NCBI RefSeq assembly: GCF_018324685.1
Contig: NZ_AP023354.1
Span: forward strand, 3,472,001-3,536,000
Source of the DNA: Actinocatenispora sera
GTDB taxonomy: Bacteria > Actinomycetota > Actinomycetes > Mycobacteriales > Micromonosporaceae
DNA: 64,000 bases
Reading direction: 5' to 3'
Shown here: piece after piece, positions 42,550 through 51,347 of the stretch
Layout of the letters: the number at the start of each line of letters is the position of its first letter
Numbering within the stretch: the stretch's first letter is position 1
Notes under the pieces: generated by a model
Database searches by the model: none
What the model was told of the DNA's origin: nothing
The model's input: only the letters and a program-made list of their open reading frames with translations
Program-made: the position numbers and the translations under genes

Positions 42550-43728
42550 ATGTCGCACGACCGAGCCGAGCTGGATCGCCGGACGCTGCTGAAGGCCACC
42601 CTGGGTACCGCGACGGTCGCGGTGGTCGGCGGTGGGCTGGGGCTGGCCAGTGCGGCCGCCGCGGGTGCCGATCCGGCGTCGACGCGCCGTACGAGCGCGG
42701 CGGCGATCCGGCCGAACAGCGAGCTGGACACGATCATCGGTTGCGACGAGTGGGGCGCGCGGCCACCGTCCAGCGCGATCCAGCTGAGCGGCAACGTCAC
42801 CAACAAGATCATCGTGCACCACATGGCGTTCCCGAACAGCACCGACTACTCCGAGGCGCACGCGAAGCAGCTTGCCCGGGACTGCCAGGACCTGCACATG
42901 GACACCAACGGCTGGGCCGACACCGGCCAGCACTTCACCGTCAGCCGCGGCGGGTACGTGCTGGAGGGCCGGCACCGCAGCCTGGAGACGCTGACCGCCG
43001 GCAAGCAGCAGGTGGTCGCGGCGCACTGCCCGGGCGAGAACGGCAACGCGATCGGCATCGAGAACGAGGGCACGTACGTGACCGTCACGCCGCCGGCGGC
43101 GCTCGTCACGTCGCTGACCGCGCTGTGCGTCACCGTGTGCCAGCAGTACGGGCTGCACGCGTACGACATCTTCGGGCACTGGGACTTCCGGGACACCGAG
43201 TGCCCCGGCATCGCGTTCTACCGGATGTTCCCCGGCATCCGCCGCTCGGTGCAGGCCGGACTCGGGGAGTCCGCGTCGTCGGCACCGGCCCGGCGCTGGC
43301 CCGACATCTGGAAGTTCGTCGGCGGGCCGGTCGTCAAGCTGGCCCAGCACCTGCTCAACGCGCGCGGCTACCAGCTCGCCGCGGACGGCGTCTTCGGTGC
43401 CGACACCGTGTCCGCGGTGCAGGACTGGCAGGCCAGGAACTCGCTGCCGGTCGACCAGGACGCGACGCTGACCACCAGGACGTGGGAGACGCTGGTCGCG
43501 CCGCTGGCGCCCGGCGACACCGGCGAGCGGGTCCTCGGGGTCCAGCAACTGTTGCAGCACAAGGGGTACGACCAGGTGTCGGCGAGCGGCACGTACGACA
43601 CCGCCACCGCCGCGGCGATCGCGAACCTGCAGGGGCTGCACCACGTGACGGTGAACGGGCTGGTCGGGCTCGAGACCTGGTGTGCGCTGTCCGGCGGCAT
43701 CGTGCGCACCGCACTGATGGCGGGATGA
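42550..43728 (+). CDS. Tat-exported N-acetylmuramoyl-L-alanine amidase (PGRP type) with two PG-binding domains
   Basis: 392 residues from ATG 42550 with SD TGGAGGCGG. Seen: a Tat signal LDRRTLLKATLGTATVAVVG, an amidase_2/PGRP domain (about 62-220) with the zinc ligands in IIVHHMAF and GHWDFRDTECPG, and two PG_binding_1 repeats (LLNARGYQLAADGVFGADTV near 300; LLQHKGYDQVSASGTYDTAT near 345). Known: these enzymes cut the amide bond between MurNAc and L-Ala in peptidoglycan. Tat export implies folding before secretion. It appears monocistronic. It may act in cell wall remodelling or attack on other bacteria. Confidence 0.95.
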   Translation: MSHDRAELDRRTLLKATLGTATVAVVGGGLGLASAAAAGADPASTRRTSAAAIRPNSELDTIIGCDEWGARPPSSAIQLSGNVTNKIIVHHMAFPNSTDYSEAHAKQLARDCQDLHMDTNGWADTGQHFTVSRGGYVLEGRHRSLETLTAGKQQVVAAHCPGENGNAIGIENEGTYVTVTPPAALVTSLTALCVTVCQQYGLHAYDIFGHWDFRDTECPGIAFYRMFPGIRRSVQAGLGESASSAPARRWPDIWKFVGGPVVKLAQHLLNARGYQLAADGVFGADTVSAVQDWQARNSLPVDQDATLTTRTWETLVAPLAPGDTGERVLGVQQLLQHKGYDQVSASGTYDTATAAAIANLQGLHHVTVNGLVGLETWCALSGGIVRTALMAG

Positions 43729-43732
43729 CCGG

Positions 43733-43772
43733 TGCCGCGGCCGGCTCCTACCCCTCCCGGCCGGCCGCGGCA
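43733..43772 (+). terminator. amidase terminator hairpin
   Basis: TGCCGCGGCCGG at 43733-43744 pairs with CCGGCCGCGGCA at 43761-43772 (12 bp perfect, 16-nt loop), 5 bp beyond the amidase stop. Confidence 0.65.
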
Positions 43773-43802
43773 TCACCCGGCCCTCGCTGCCGGCGGCCCA
43801 GC

Positions 43803-43934
43803 GGTCCACGGCGCTGCGGGTGCCGAACGTTGCCGGGCTGGCTGGCGGTCCGCGGCGCTGCGGGTGCCGGATGTTGCCGGGCTGGCTAGCGATCGGCGGC
43901 GCTGCGGGTGCCGAACGAGCGGCCCAGCGCGCGT
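43803..43934. repeat. 44-bp tandem repeat that duplicates the 3' end of the SDR gene
   Basis: Three units start at 43803, 43847 and 43891 with period 44 bp and share CGGCGCTGCGGGTGCCGRA. The third unit spans the SDR gene end (its last residues and stop); the two others lie beyond the stop in the convergent gap. They look like tandem copies made from the gene's own tail. Confidence 0.75.
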
Positions 43935-44758
43935 ACCTCGGCCTCCAGCTCGGGCACCATGGTGCGGGCTCCGTGTGCCAGGACCGCGCCGGCGATCGGG
44001 CCGGTGTAGAGCGTGCGCAGCGCCTGCACGGCGGCGAGCGAGCGCGGCGCGTACACCTTGCGGGCCCGGCGTTCGATGCCGTCCACGATCGACCGCGCGC
44101 AGCGCTCGACGGTGATGGTGGTGTTGAGCGGGTAGGGCAGCTTGCGCACCACGGCGCGGAACGTGCGCAGGTCCTGTCGCTGGTCGCGGACCAGGTCGGT
44201 GTCGACCCAGATCGGGTGCGCGGTGCCGACCGCCACCCCGCGGTGCGCCACCTCCAGCCGTAGCGCGTTGCCGAACTGCTCGACGCCGGCTTTGGACGCG
44301 CAGTACGCCGCCATCCCGGGCAGCACGGTGAACGCGGCGGCCGAGGAGACCAGCAGCGCGTACCCGCGACTGTCCAGCAGCGCCGGCAGGGTGGCCGAGA
44401 CGGTACGCATCACCCCGATCAGGTTCACCTCGACGGTCCGGGCGAGCGCGTCCGCGGGGTTGACCGCGACCGTGCCGTTGTTGGCGATGCCGGCGTTCGC
44501 GACGACGACGTCGATCCGGCCGTACCGCCCGATCGCGCCGGCCGCCGCGGCCTCCAGCTCGGCCTGGTTCGTCACGTCGCAGCCGAACCAGCAGTGCTCG
44601 CTGCCGAGCTCGGCGGCGAGGGCGGCGAGGCGGTCGGTCTCCAACCCGACGAGTGCCAGCCGGGCGCCGCGGGCGGCGGCGAGGCGGGCGATGCGCTCGC
44701 CGATGCCGCGGGCCGGCCCGGTGACGAGCACGACCGCGTCACGCAGGGATCGACGCAT
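43886..44758 (-). CDS. short-chain dehydrogenase/reductase
   Basis: 290 residues from ATG 44758. Seen: an N-terminal Rossmann motif VLVTGPARGIGERIA, VVVANAGIANNG, and the catalytic Ser-Tyr-Lys in LLVSSAAAF and AYCASKAGVEQF. C-terminal extension of about 60 residues beyond the classical SDR core. Overlaps the upstream hydrolase by 20 bp (44739-44758), so the two are translationally linked. Known: an SDR after a flavin monooxygenase and a hydrolase appears in the mycobacterial mymA operon (MymA-LipR-SadH). Here it probably oxidises or reduces an alcohol/ketone in the same pathway. Confidence 0.93.
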   Translation of the reverse strand: MRRSLRDAVVLVTGPARGIGERIARLAAARGARLALVGLETDRLAALAAELGSEHCWFGCDVTNQAELEAAAAGAIGRYGRIDVVVANAGIANNGTVAVNPADALARTVEVNLIGVMRTVSATLPALLDSRGYALLVSSAAAFTVLPGMAAYCASKAGVEQFGNALRLEVAHRGVAVGTAHPIWVDTDLVRDQRQDLRTFRAVVRKLPYPLNTTITVERCARSIVDGIERRARKVYAPRSLAAVQALRTLYTGPIAGAVLAHGARTMVPELEAEVRALGRSFGTRSAADR

Positions 44759-45653
44759 CCCGGTCTCCCTTCCCTCCGGTCGCCAGCGCGACGATGCTGC
44801 GGGCGAGCAGCTGCGGGCACTCCAGGGTGAGCATGTGCCCGCAGTGCGGCAGCACCGTGAGCTGGGCGCCGTCGATGTGTTCGGCCAGGTACCGGGCGTG
44901 CCGCGGTGGGGTGAGCCGGTCGTACCGGCCGACCATGACGTGCACCGGGACCGCGTCCAGCGCGCCGAGGTCGGTCCGCTTGTCGTGCTCTCGCAGCGCC
45001 GGGACGAACTCGACCACGGTACGGATCTGGCAGCCGAAGATCAGTTCGGTGCCGACCCGGACCACCTCCGGCGCGGTGATCGGCCCGAACAGCAACGGCG
45101 CCAGCGCCCGCCGGTACGCGGGCAGGACCGGTGCGGCGAACCGGCGGGCACCGTCCACGATGGACGAACAGGTGGCCAGCACGGTGCCGACCGGACCGCC
45201 GAACAGGGTCAGCAGCCCGCCGCGGTCCGCGGCCAGGTCGCCGGCGGAGGTGCCGACCAGCAGGACGCCGTCGACCCGGTCGGCGATCAGCTCGGGTCGG
45301 GTGGCGGCGAGTGCCAGCACCGTCATGCCGCCCATCGAGTGGCCGCCGAGCAGCAGCCGGCCGTGCGGCGCCAGCTGGTCGACGACCGCGCCGAGGTCGG
45401 CGCCGAGCAGGTCGATCGACAGCGCGGTGTCGCCGCGTCCGGAGCCGCCGTGGTGCCGCTGGTCGTACGCGACGACGCGCAGCCACGGCGCGATCCGGTG
45501 CAGCTGGGCGGTCACCGGACGCCAGGCCGCGGAGTTGAGGGTCCAGCCGTGCGCGAGGATCAGCGTGGTGTGTGCGTCGGCCGGCCCGCTGACGTGTGCC
45601 GCGAGCCGGGTCCCGTCGGCGGCGATCACGGTACGGGGGTCTGCGGCGGGCAC
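44739..45653 (-). CDS. alpha/beta hydrolase
   Basis: 304 residues from GTG 45653 with SD AGGAGGTGA. It overlaps the monooxygenase by 28 bp and the SDR by 20 bp. Seen: LILAHGWTLNSAAWRPVTAQ (oxyanion-hole region), YDQRHHGGSGRG, nucleophile elbow LLGGHSMGGMTVL with Ser in GHSMGG, and catalytic Asp and His in VGRYDRLTPPRH and LPHCGHMLTLE. Likely it hydrolyses the ester or lactone made by the monooxygenase. Substrate unknown. Confidence 0.93.
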   Translation of the reverse strand: MPAADPRTVIAADGTRLAAHVSGPADAHTTLILAHGWTLNSAAWRPVTAQLHRIAPWLRVVAYDQRHHGGSGRGDTALSIDLLGADLGAVVDQLAPHGRLLLGGHSMGGMTVLALAATRPELIADRVDGVLLVGTSAGDLAADRGGLLTLFGGPVGTVLATCSSIVDGARRFAAPVLPAYRRALAPLLFGPITAPEVVRVGTELIFGCQIRTVVEFVPALREHDKRTDLGALDAVPVHVMVGRYDRLTPPRHARYLAEHIDGAQLTVLPHCGHMLTLECPQLLARSIVALATGGKGDRDASIPA

Positions 45654-47128
45654 GCGCTCGTCACCTCCTGTGCGGTGCGCAGGTGGTAGCCGCGCGGGTC
45701 GAAGCGCCGGGTCAGCTGCCGGAACCGCCAGGTGAACGACGGCCACAGGGTCGTGTTGCGCCCGTTGGCGTCCAGGTACCAGCTGGCGCAGCCACCGGTG
45801 TTCCACACGGTGCCGTCGAGCCGCCGTTGCAGCCCCTCGTTGTACGCGTGCTGCGCGCCGGCGTCGACCTCCACCGCGACGATCCCGTGCTCGTCCATCT
45901 TGGACAGTGCGGTCACCAGGTAGTTGAGCTGCGACTCGATGATGTAGATCATCGAGTTGTGGCCGAGCCCGGTGTTCGGGCCGATGAGCAGGAACAGGTT
46001 GGGGAAGCCGGCCACCGTGGTGCCCCGGTAGGCGGTCATCCCGTCGGCCCAGGCGTCGGCGAGCCGCGCCCCGTCGCGGCCGGTGACGGCGTCGGCGACC
46101 GGCGGGCGGGTCGCCTCGAAGCCGGTACCGAACACGATCGTGTCGACCGGGTGGTCGACCCCGTCGGCGGTCCGCACCGCGTGCGGCTCGATCCGCTCGA
46201 TCCCCTCGGTGACCAGCTCGACGTTGTCGCGAGCCAGCGCCGGGTAGAAGTCGTTGGACAGCAGGATGCGCTTGCAGCCGATCCGGTAGTCGGGCAGCAG
46301 CCGCTCGCGTAGCGCCGGGTCGGCGACCTGGCGCTGCAGGTGCCCGCGGGCCATGGCGGCGACCGCGTCGAGCAGCCGGGGCCGCAGCGTCATGCCCACG
46401 GCGAGCGTCTCCCGGGCGGTGTAGATCCCGGCGCGGGCGGCCAGCCGGGTCGGTGGCAGGTGCTCGTACAGCCAGTGTTCCAGGGCGCTGATCGGCCGGT
46501 CGTTGCGCGGGATGATCCACGGCGGGGTGCGCTGGAAGACGGTGAGGTGCTCGACCTCCTCGGCGATGCGCGGCACGAACTGGATGGCCGAGGCGCCGGT
46601 GCCGATCACCGCGACACGCCGGCCGGCCAGGTCGTGGTCGTGCCGCCAGCGGGCGGAGTGGAACGTGGTACCGGCGAAGTCGGCGAGCCCGTCGATGGCC
46701 GGCAGCTTCGGTGCCGACAGCGGCCCGGTGCCGATCACCAGCACCCGCCCGGTGAAGCTGCCCCGCCCGGTACGCACGTGCCAGCGCGCGGTGGCCTCGT
46801 CCCACCGTGCCTCGACCAGCTCGTGCCCGAGCCGCAGGTGCGGGGCCAGGTCGTAGCGGGTGACCAGGCCCTGCAGGTACTGCTGGATCTCCGGTTGCGG
46901 GGAGAACGAGCGGCTCCATCGCGGGTTCGGCGCGAACGACAGCGAGTAGAGGTGCGACGGCACGTCGCAGGCGGCGCCGGGGTAGTCGTTGTCGCGCCAG
47001 GTGCCGCCGACGTCGTCGGCACGCTCCAGGACGACGAAGTCGTGCCGGCCGGCCTGGCGCAGCCGGACCGCCGCGCCGAGGCCGGAGAATCCGGCGCCGA
47101 CGATCAGCACGTCGTGGTGTTCGTCCAT
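45626..47128 (-). CDS. flavin-containing (Baeyer-Villiger type) monooxygenase
   Basis: 500 residues from ATG 47128. Seen: the FAD Rossmann motif VLIVGAGFSGLGAAVRL (about 7-23), the substrate-loop GGTWRDNDYPGAACDVPSHL, the BVMO-type fingerprint FAGTTFHSARW (about 160-170), the NADPH motif VAVIGTGASAIQFVP, and IVFGTGFEATRPP. The fingerprint has Ser in place of the usual Thr/Trp-Pro context, so BVMO activity is probable but not certain. It is first in a three-gene overlapping operon and lies divergent from TetR. Reaction: NADPH-driven insertion of oxygen into a ketone, yielding an ester for the neighbouring hydrolase. Confidence 0.92.
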   Translation of the reverse strand: MDEHHDVLIVGAGFSGLGAAVRLRQAGRHDFVVLERADDVGGTWRDNDYPGAACDVPSHLYSLSFAPNPRWSRSFSPQPEIQQYLQGLVTRYDLAPHLRLGHELVEARWDEATARWHVRTGRGSFTGRVLVIGTGPLSAPKLPAIDGLADFAGTTFHSARWRHDHDLAGRRVAVIGTGASAIQFVPRIAEEVEHLTVFQRTPPWIIPRNDRPISALEHWLYEHLPPTRLAARAGIYTARETLAVGMTLRPRLLDAVAAMARGHLQRQVADPALRERLLPDYRIGCKRILLSNDFYPALARDNVELVTEGIERIEPHAVRTADGVDHPVDTIVFGTGFEATRPPVADAVTGRDGARLADAWADGMTAYRGTTVAGFPNLFLLIGPNTGLGHNSMIYIIESQLNYLVTALSKMDEHGIVAVEVDAGAQHAYNEGLQRRLDGTVWNTGGCASWYLDANGRNTTLWPSFTWRFRQLTRRFDPRGYHLRTAQEVTSACPPQTPVP

Positions 47129-47148
47129 CGATGGCCTACGCTTCCCGC

Positions 47149-47167
47149 TATTGACCGTTAGTCAATA
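47149..47167. promoter_or_regulatory. 19-bp palindromic operator between monooxygenase operon and TetR
   Basis: TATTGAC-CGTTA-GTCAATA is a perfect 7-bp inverted repeat with 5-bp spacer, 21 bp upstream of the monooxygenase start. On the minus strand, TTGACT in the dyad could be the -35. It fits the shape of a TetR operator. Confidence 0.8.
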
Positions 47168-47258
47168 AGCTAGGCTGGCGTTGCCGCGGCGTCAAGGGCG
47201 AGCGGGTCCGATTTGCCCGCACCGCCCCGCGCACCCGTGCTGGAGAGGGAGGCATGTC

Positions 47259-47843
47259 GTGACCGCGCCCCGCCGTACCCGGCTCGACCCGGACGCGCGC
47301 CGCGCCCAGCTGGTCGAGCTGGGCGTGCGAGCGCTGTCGAGGGCCAGCCTGTACGACGTCAACCTGGACGAGATCGCCGCCGCGGCGGGCATCTCCCGAT
47401 CCCTGCTGTTCCACTACTTCGGCTCCAAGCGGCGCTTCCAGCTCGCCGTGGTGCAGGCCGCGGCCGCCGGGCTGCTGCAGGGCACCGACCCGGATCCGGC
47501 GCTGCCGGCGGACCGGCAACTGCGCGCCTCGATCGAGGACTCGGTCGACTACGTCTCGTCCCGCCGCGATCTGTACCTCTCCCTGGTTCGCGGCGCCGCG
47601 AGCGGCGACTCGGCGATGCAGGCGATCTTCGACCGCACCCGCAGCGCGCTGGTCGACCGGATCATGGGCGGTATCGCCGAGCTCGGCGGCGACCCCGACG
47701 ATCCGTTGCTGCCGATCGCCGTCCGCTCCTGGCTGGCCTTCACCGAGGAGGCGATCATCTCCTGGACGCCGGGCGGCCCGGTACCGCGGGAGCGGCTCAC
47801 CGAGTTCCTGGAGTCGTCGTTCTACCGCGCCGTGCTGGCCTGA
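47259..47843 (+). CDS. TetR family transcriptional regulator
   Basis: 194 residues from GTG 47259 with SD GAGGGAGG six bases upstream; the upstream frame is unsupported. Seen: a TetR HTH with LDEIAAAAGISRSLLFHYFG (about 33-52), then a helical ligand domain with SWLAFTEEAIISWTPGGPVP, a TetR_C-type ending. It is divergent from the monooxygenase/hydrolase/SDR operon. The intergenic palindrome at 47149-47167 is the likely operator. Ligand probably a hydrophobic ketone or acyl compound handled by that operon (inferred). Confidence 0.92.
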   Translation: MTAPRRTRLDPDARRAQLVELGVRALSRASLYDVNLDEIAAAAGISRSLLFHYFGSKRRFQLAVVQAAAAGLLQGTDPDPALPADRQLRASIEDSVDYVSSRRDLYLSLVRGAASGDSAMQAIFDRTRSALVDRIMGGIAELGGDPDDPLLPIAVRSWLAFTEEAIISWTPGGPVPRERLTEFLESSFYRAVLA

Positions 47844-47918
47844 CCCGGTGCGCCGCGTCGCACCCTCGCCGCGTCGGCGTACCGGCCCGGCTCGCCGCGG
47901 CTCGCGCGGCGTCGCCGG

Positions 47919-49334
47919 TCAGCGGGCGTCGACGGTGGCGCCGCGCAGCAGCGGCCCCCACAGCAGGTCGGTGATGTCGCCGAGGTCGGTGACGTTGCGG
48001 GCGGTGGCCGCGGCGACCAGCGGGTTGACCACCGCACGCTCCTCGGCGGTACCGGCGTAGCCCATCTCGACGCTGCCGGTGCCGCCGCCCTGGCCGAACG
48101 AGTCCGGCGGCACGTCCTTGCCCTGCACGATCGGTATCTGCGGCAGCCCGCTCACCACGCCACCGTGCTGGGCGCCCCGGTCGTACCCGTCGTCGATGGG
48201 CGCTTCCGGGGCCGGCACCGGCGGGTGGTCGGGCAGCCCCCAGCACTTCGGCCCGATGTCGGCGCCGGAGACCGGCTCGTCGCCCGGCAGGTACTTGCCC
48301 GAGTCGCGGGTGATCTCCAGCGTGATGTGCAGCCGGCCGGTGTCGAACGCGCCCTCGATGTTGCTCTGCAGCTTGACGGCCGCGGCGGTCAGGCACGGGT
48401 ACTCCGGCGAGTACTCGGCGAGCACGTCCAGCAGCGGCCGGCTGACCTGGCCGAGCTGGATCAGCCGGCCCTCGTGCCGCTGCAGGAACGGCGTCGCCGT
48501 GTCGGCCAGCCCGGTGGTCTCGGACCAGAACTCGGCCAGTGCGGCCCGCTGCTCGGACACGGTCGAGGCGGTCACGGTCAGGTTCGCCAGCACCGCCATC
48601 AGGTCGGGCAGCGCACCGGTGTAGGTGTCGAGCACGCCGGCGAGCTTGCGCACGTCGGCGCGGATCGCCGGCATGTTCGCGTTCACCGTCCTGAGGTACC
48701 TGTCCAGCGTGACCAGGGTGTCGCCGAGCTGGTCGCCGCGCCCGCGCAGCGCCGCCGCCAGCGCGGTCAGCGTGGCCGAGACCTTCTCCGGCGGTACCGC
48801 CTTGAGCAGCGGCAGCGCGCGATCGAGCACCCGCTCCAGCTCCACCGCGGACGCGGAGCGGTCCTGGTGTACGACCGCACCGGCGGCGATCGGGGTGCCG
48901 GCCGGGTGCGCCGGCGGGGTGAGCGACACGTACTTCTGCCCGAACAGCGTCTTGGGCAGCATCGACGCCGACACGTTGGCCGGGATCCGCGGTACCGAAC
49001 CGGGATCGAGCGCGACGGTGAGCCGGGCGGTGCGCCCGTCCGCCGCGATGTCGCGTACCTGGCCGACGACCACGCCGCGCAGCTTCACGTCCGCGTGGCG
49101 GTCCAGCTGCAGCCCGGTGTGGTCGGTCACCACGGTGACCGTGACGGCCGGGGTGAACACCTGCCGGTACGCGCCGACCGACACCGCGAGCAGCGCGGCG
49201 ACCAGCAGGATGAAGCACAGCCCGAGGAACGCGCGGCCGCCCGAGCCCCACGGTTTCGCCGCCGGCCACACGGTCACCCGCGTCTCGCCGACCAGATCGC
49301 CGTCCGGTTGCCTCGGGTCCACGCGGACCACCAC
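47919..49334 (-). CDS. single MCE-family lipid-binding protein
   Basis: 471 residues from GTG 49334, two bases after the FadD stop. Seen: one N-terminal transmembrane helix (FLGLCFILLVAALLAVSVGA, about 36-55), an MCE domain (about 66-145) with LRGVVVGQVRDIAADGRTAR and PKTLFGQKYVSLTPP, a long helical region (about 165-300), and a Pro/Gly-rich end. Known: Mce proteins normally occur as six-gene sets with YrbE permeases, forming lipid or cholesterol importers. Here no yrbE or other mce gene is visible in the window. It is the third gene of a FadA2-FadD-MCE operon, suggesting a solitary lipid-carrying protein or a partner of a distant YrbE/MceG system. Confidence 0.93.
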   Translation of the reverse strand: MVVRVDPRQPDGDLVGETRVTVWPAAKPWGSGGRAFLGLCFILLVAALLAVSVGAYRQVFTPAVTVTVVTDHTGLQLDRHADVKLRGVVVGQVRDIAADGRTARLTVALDPGSVPRIPANVSASMLPKTLFGQKYVSLTPPAHPAGTPIAAGAVVHQDRSASAVELERVLDRALPLLKAVPPEKVSATLTALAAALRGRGDQLGDTLVTLDRYLRTVNANMPAIRADVRKLAGVLDTYTGALPDLMAVLANLTVTASTVSEQRAALAEFWSETTGLADTATPFLQRHEGRLIQLGQVSRPLLDVLAEYSPEYPCLTAAAVKLQSNIEGAFDTGRLHITLEITRDSGKYLPGDEPVSGADIGPKCWGLPDHPPVPAPEAPIDDGYDRGAQHGGVVSGLPQIPIVQGKDVPPDSFGQGGGTGSVEMGYAGTAEERAVVNPLVAAATARNVTDLGDITDLLWGPLLRGATVDAR

Positions 49335-49336
49335 CC

Positions 49337-51337
49337 TTAGGTGTGTCTGAGGTCGTCCCCTGAATTCGCCGGCTGCCGTTGGGCGCCAACGGAGTCGGCT
49401 CGTGCTGCATACAGTTCGTCCAGCTGCCGCGCGTACGCGGCGACGATACGGTCCCGGCGCATCTTCAGCGACGGGGTGAGCAGGCCGTTCTGCTCGGTGA
49501 AGTCCTCGTCGAGTAATCGGAACCGGCGGATCGACTCGGCCCGCGACACCGTCTCGTTGGCGCGGTCGACCGCCCGCTGCACCGCCGCCTCGACGTCGCC
49601 GCCGCGCTCGGTGAACCGTTGCACCGCCTCGGGATCCAGGGTGATCAGCGCCGCCACGTACGGCCGGGCGTCACCGACCACCAGGCACTGGCTGACCAGC
49701 GGATCGGCCCGCACCGCGTCCTCCAGCGGACCCGGCGCGACGTTCTTGCCGCCGGTGGTGACGAGGATCTCCTTGGCCCGCCCGGTGATCGTCAGGTACC
49801 CGTCGGCGTCCAGCTCGCCGAGGTCACCGGTGGCGAGGAAGCGGTCGGCGCGCACCGGTGCGTCGCCACCCCAGTACCGGTCGAAGACCTGCGGGCCGCG
49901 CACCAGCACCTCGCCGCGCTCGTCGACGCGCACGGTGGTACCGGGCAGCGGCCGGCCGACGCTGCCGAACCGGGGCGCGAGGGGCGGGTTGACGGTCACC
50001 GCCGCGGTCGTCTCGGTCAGCCCGTACCCCTCGTACACGACGATGCCGGCGCCGGCGAAGAACAGCGCGAGGCGGCGGCCGAGCATCGCCCCACCGCTGA
50101 TCGCGTACCGCACGCGCCCGCCCAGCGCCGCCCGCACCCGCCGGTACACCAGCAGGTCGTAGAGCGCGTGCGCGGCCCGCAACCGCAGCCCCGGCCCGCG
50201 CCCGGCGGAGTTGACCCGCCGCTCCATCGCCTCCCCGTACGCGGTGGCGATGCGCGCGGCGCGATCGAACGAGGCGGCCCGGCCGATGTCCTCGGCGGTG
50301 GCCCGGGCGGTGTGGAACACCTTCTCGAACACGTACGGCACGGCCAGCAGGAAGGTGGGCCGAAACGACGCCAGGTCGGGCAGCAGGTCGGACGGTTTCA
50401 CGCTGGGGGAGTGGCCGACGCACACCTCGGCCCGCACGCAGCCGACCTGGATCACCCGGCCGAACACGTGCGCCAGCGGCAGGAACAGCACGGTGCTCGC
50501 CGGCCGCTTGGACACCGCCCGGAACACCGGGTACAGCAGCGCGGTGGCGTTGTCCGCCTCCGCCATCAGGTTCGCGTGGCTGAGCACGCAGCCCTTGGGC
50601 CGCCCGGTGGTGCCGGAGGTGTAGATGATCGTCGCCGGATCGCCCGGGGCCACCGACGCCCGTCGGGTGTCCACAGTGGATGCGTCGGTCTCGGCGCCGC
50701 GCCGGCGCAACTCCTCCAGCCCGCCCGAGTCCAGCTCGTACCGGTGCGCCAGTGCGGGCAGCCCGCCGGTCGCCGCCGAACCGTGGCCCGCTGCGCTCCG
50801 GTCGCGGCAGGCGCCCGTCGCGCCGCCCGCATCGGCGACATCGGCGCTGGCCGTACGTTCGGCGGCGACGACCGCGGCGGTGTGCTCGGCGGCGGTCACG
50901 GTGGCGGTGTGCTCGGCGGCGATGCGGTCGGCGGCAGCGACGGTGGCGGTGTGCTCGGCGGTCTCGGTGAGGCAGCAGGCCGCGCCGGAGTCGCGCAGGA
51001 TCCAGGCGACCTGGACGGCCGACGAGGTCGGGTAGATCGGCACGCTGACCGCCGCCACCGAGGCGATCGCGTAGTCGAGCACCGCCCATTCGTACCGGTT
51101 GCGCGACATCAGCGCGACCCGGTCACCCGGCCGTACCCCGATCGCGACCAGGCCGGCGGCGACCTCCCGTACCTCGGTGCAGAACTCCGCGGCGGTCACG
51201 TCGGTCCAGCCGGTGCCGGTACGGCGGCGAAACAGCACCAGTTGCGGGGAGCGCGCGGCGGTGGCGTACACGCTGTCGGCCAGGCCGCCCGTGCTCGGCG
51301 GCTCGGCCAGCGCCGGGATGCTGCACTCCGCCACCAT
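49337..51337 (-). CDS. long-chain fatty acid-CoA ligase (FadD)
   Basis: 666 residues from ATG 51337 with SD AGGAGG. It activates carboxylic acids to acyl-CoA via acyl-AMP. Seen: the AMP-binding P-loop IIYTSGTTGRPKGCVLSH, EGYGLTETTAAVTVNPP, the ATP-binding LATGDLGELDADGYLTITGR and the Lys loop GRAKEILVTTGGKNVAPGPL. Odd: an inserted loop (about 125-200) rich in AEHTATV-type units, encoded by a near-tandem repeat around 50855-50965, lies before the AMP motif and accounts for the extra length over the usual ~600. It is 10 bp downstream of the thiolase gene and 2 bp upstream of the MCE gene. Confidence 0.95.
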   Translation of the reverse strand: MVAECSIPALAEPPSTGGLADSVYATAARSPQLVLFRRRTGTGWTDVTAAEFCTEVREVAAGLVAIGVRPGDRVALMSRNRYEWAVLDYAIASVAAVSVPIYPTSSAVQVAWILRDSGAACCLTETAEHTATVAAADRIAAEHTATVTAAEHTAAVVAAERTASADVADAGGATGACRDRSAAGHGSAATGGLPALAHRYELDSGGLEELRRRGAETDASTVDTRRASVAPGDPATIIYTSGTTGRPKGCVLSHANLMAEADNATALLYPVFRAVSKRPASTVLFLPLAHVFGRVIQVGCVRAEVCVGHSPSVKPSDLLPDLASFRPTFLLAVPYVFEKVFHTARATAEDIGRAASFDRAARIATAYGEAMERRVNSAGRGPGLRLRAAHALYDLLVYRRVRAALGGRVRYAISGGAMLGRRLALFFAGAGIVVYEGYGLTETTAAVTVNPPLAPRFGSVGRPLPGTTVRVDERGEVLVRGPQVFDRYWGGDAPVRADRFLATGDLGELDADGYLTITGRAKEILVTTGGKNVAPGPLEDAVRADPLVSQCLVVGDARPYVAALITLDPEAVQRFTERGGDVEAAVQRAVDRANETVSRAESIRRFRLLDEDFTEQNGLLTPSLKMRRDRIVAAYARQLDELYAARADSVGAQRQPANSGDDLRHT
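50855..50965 (-). repeat. imperfect in-frame repeats in fadD
   Basis: GCGGTGTGCTCGGCGGC and near-copies recur about three times and encode AAEHTATV/AAEHTAAV units in the FadD insertion. It is a slippage-type expansion within a surface loop, probably tolerated by the fold. Confidence 0.6.
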
Positions 51338-51347
51338 CACGTACCTC

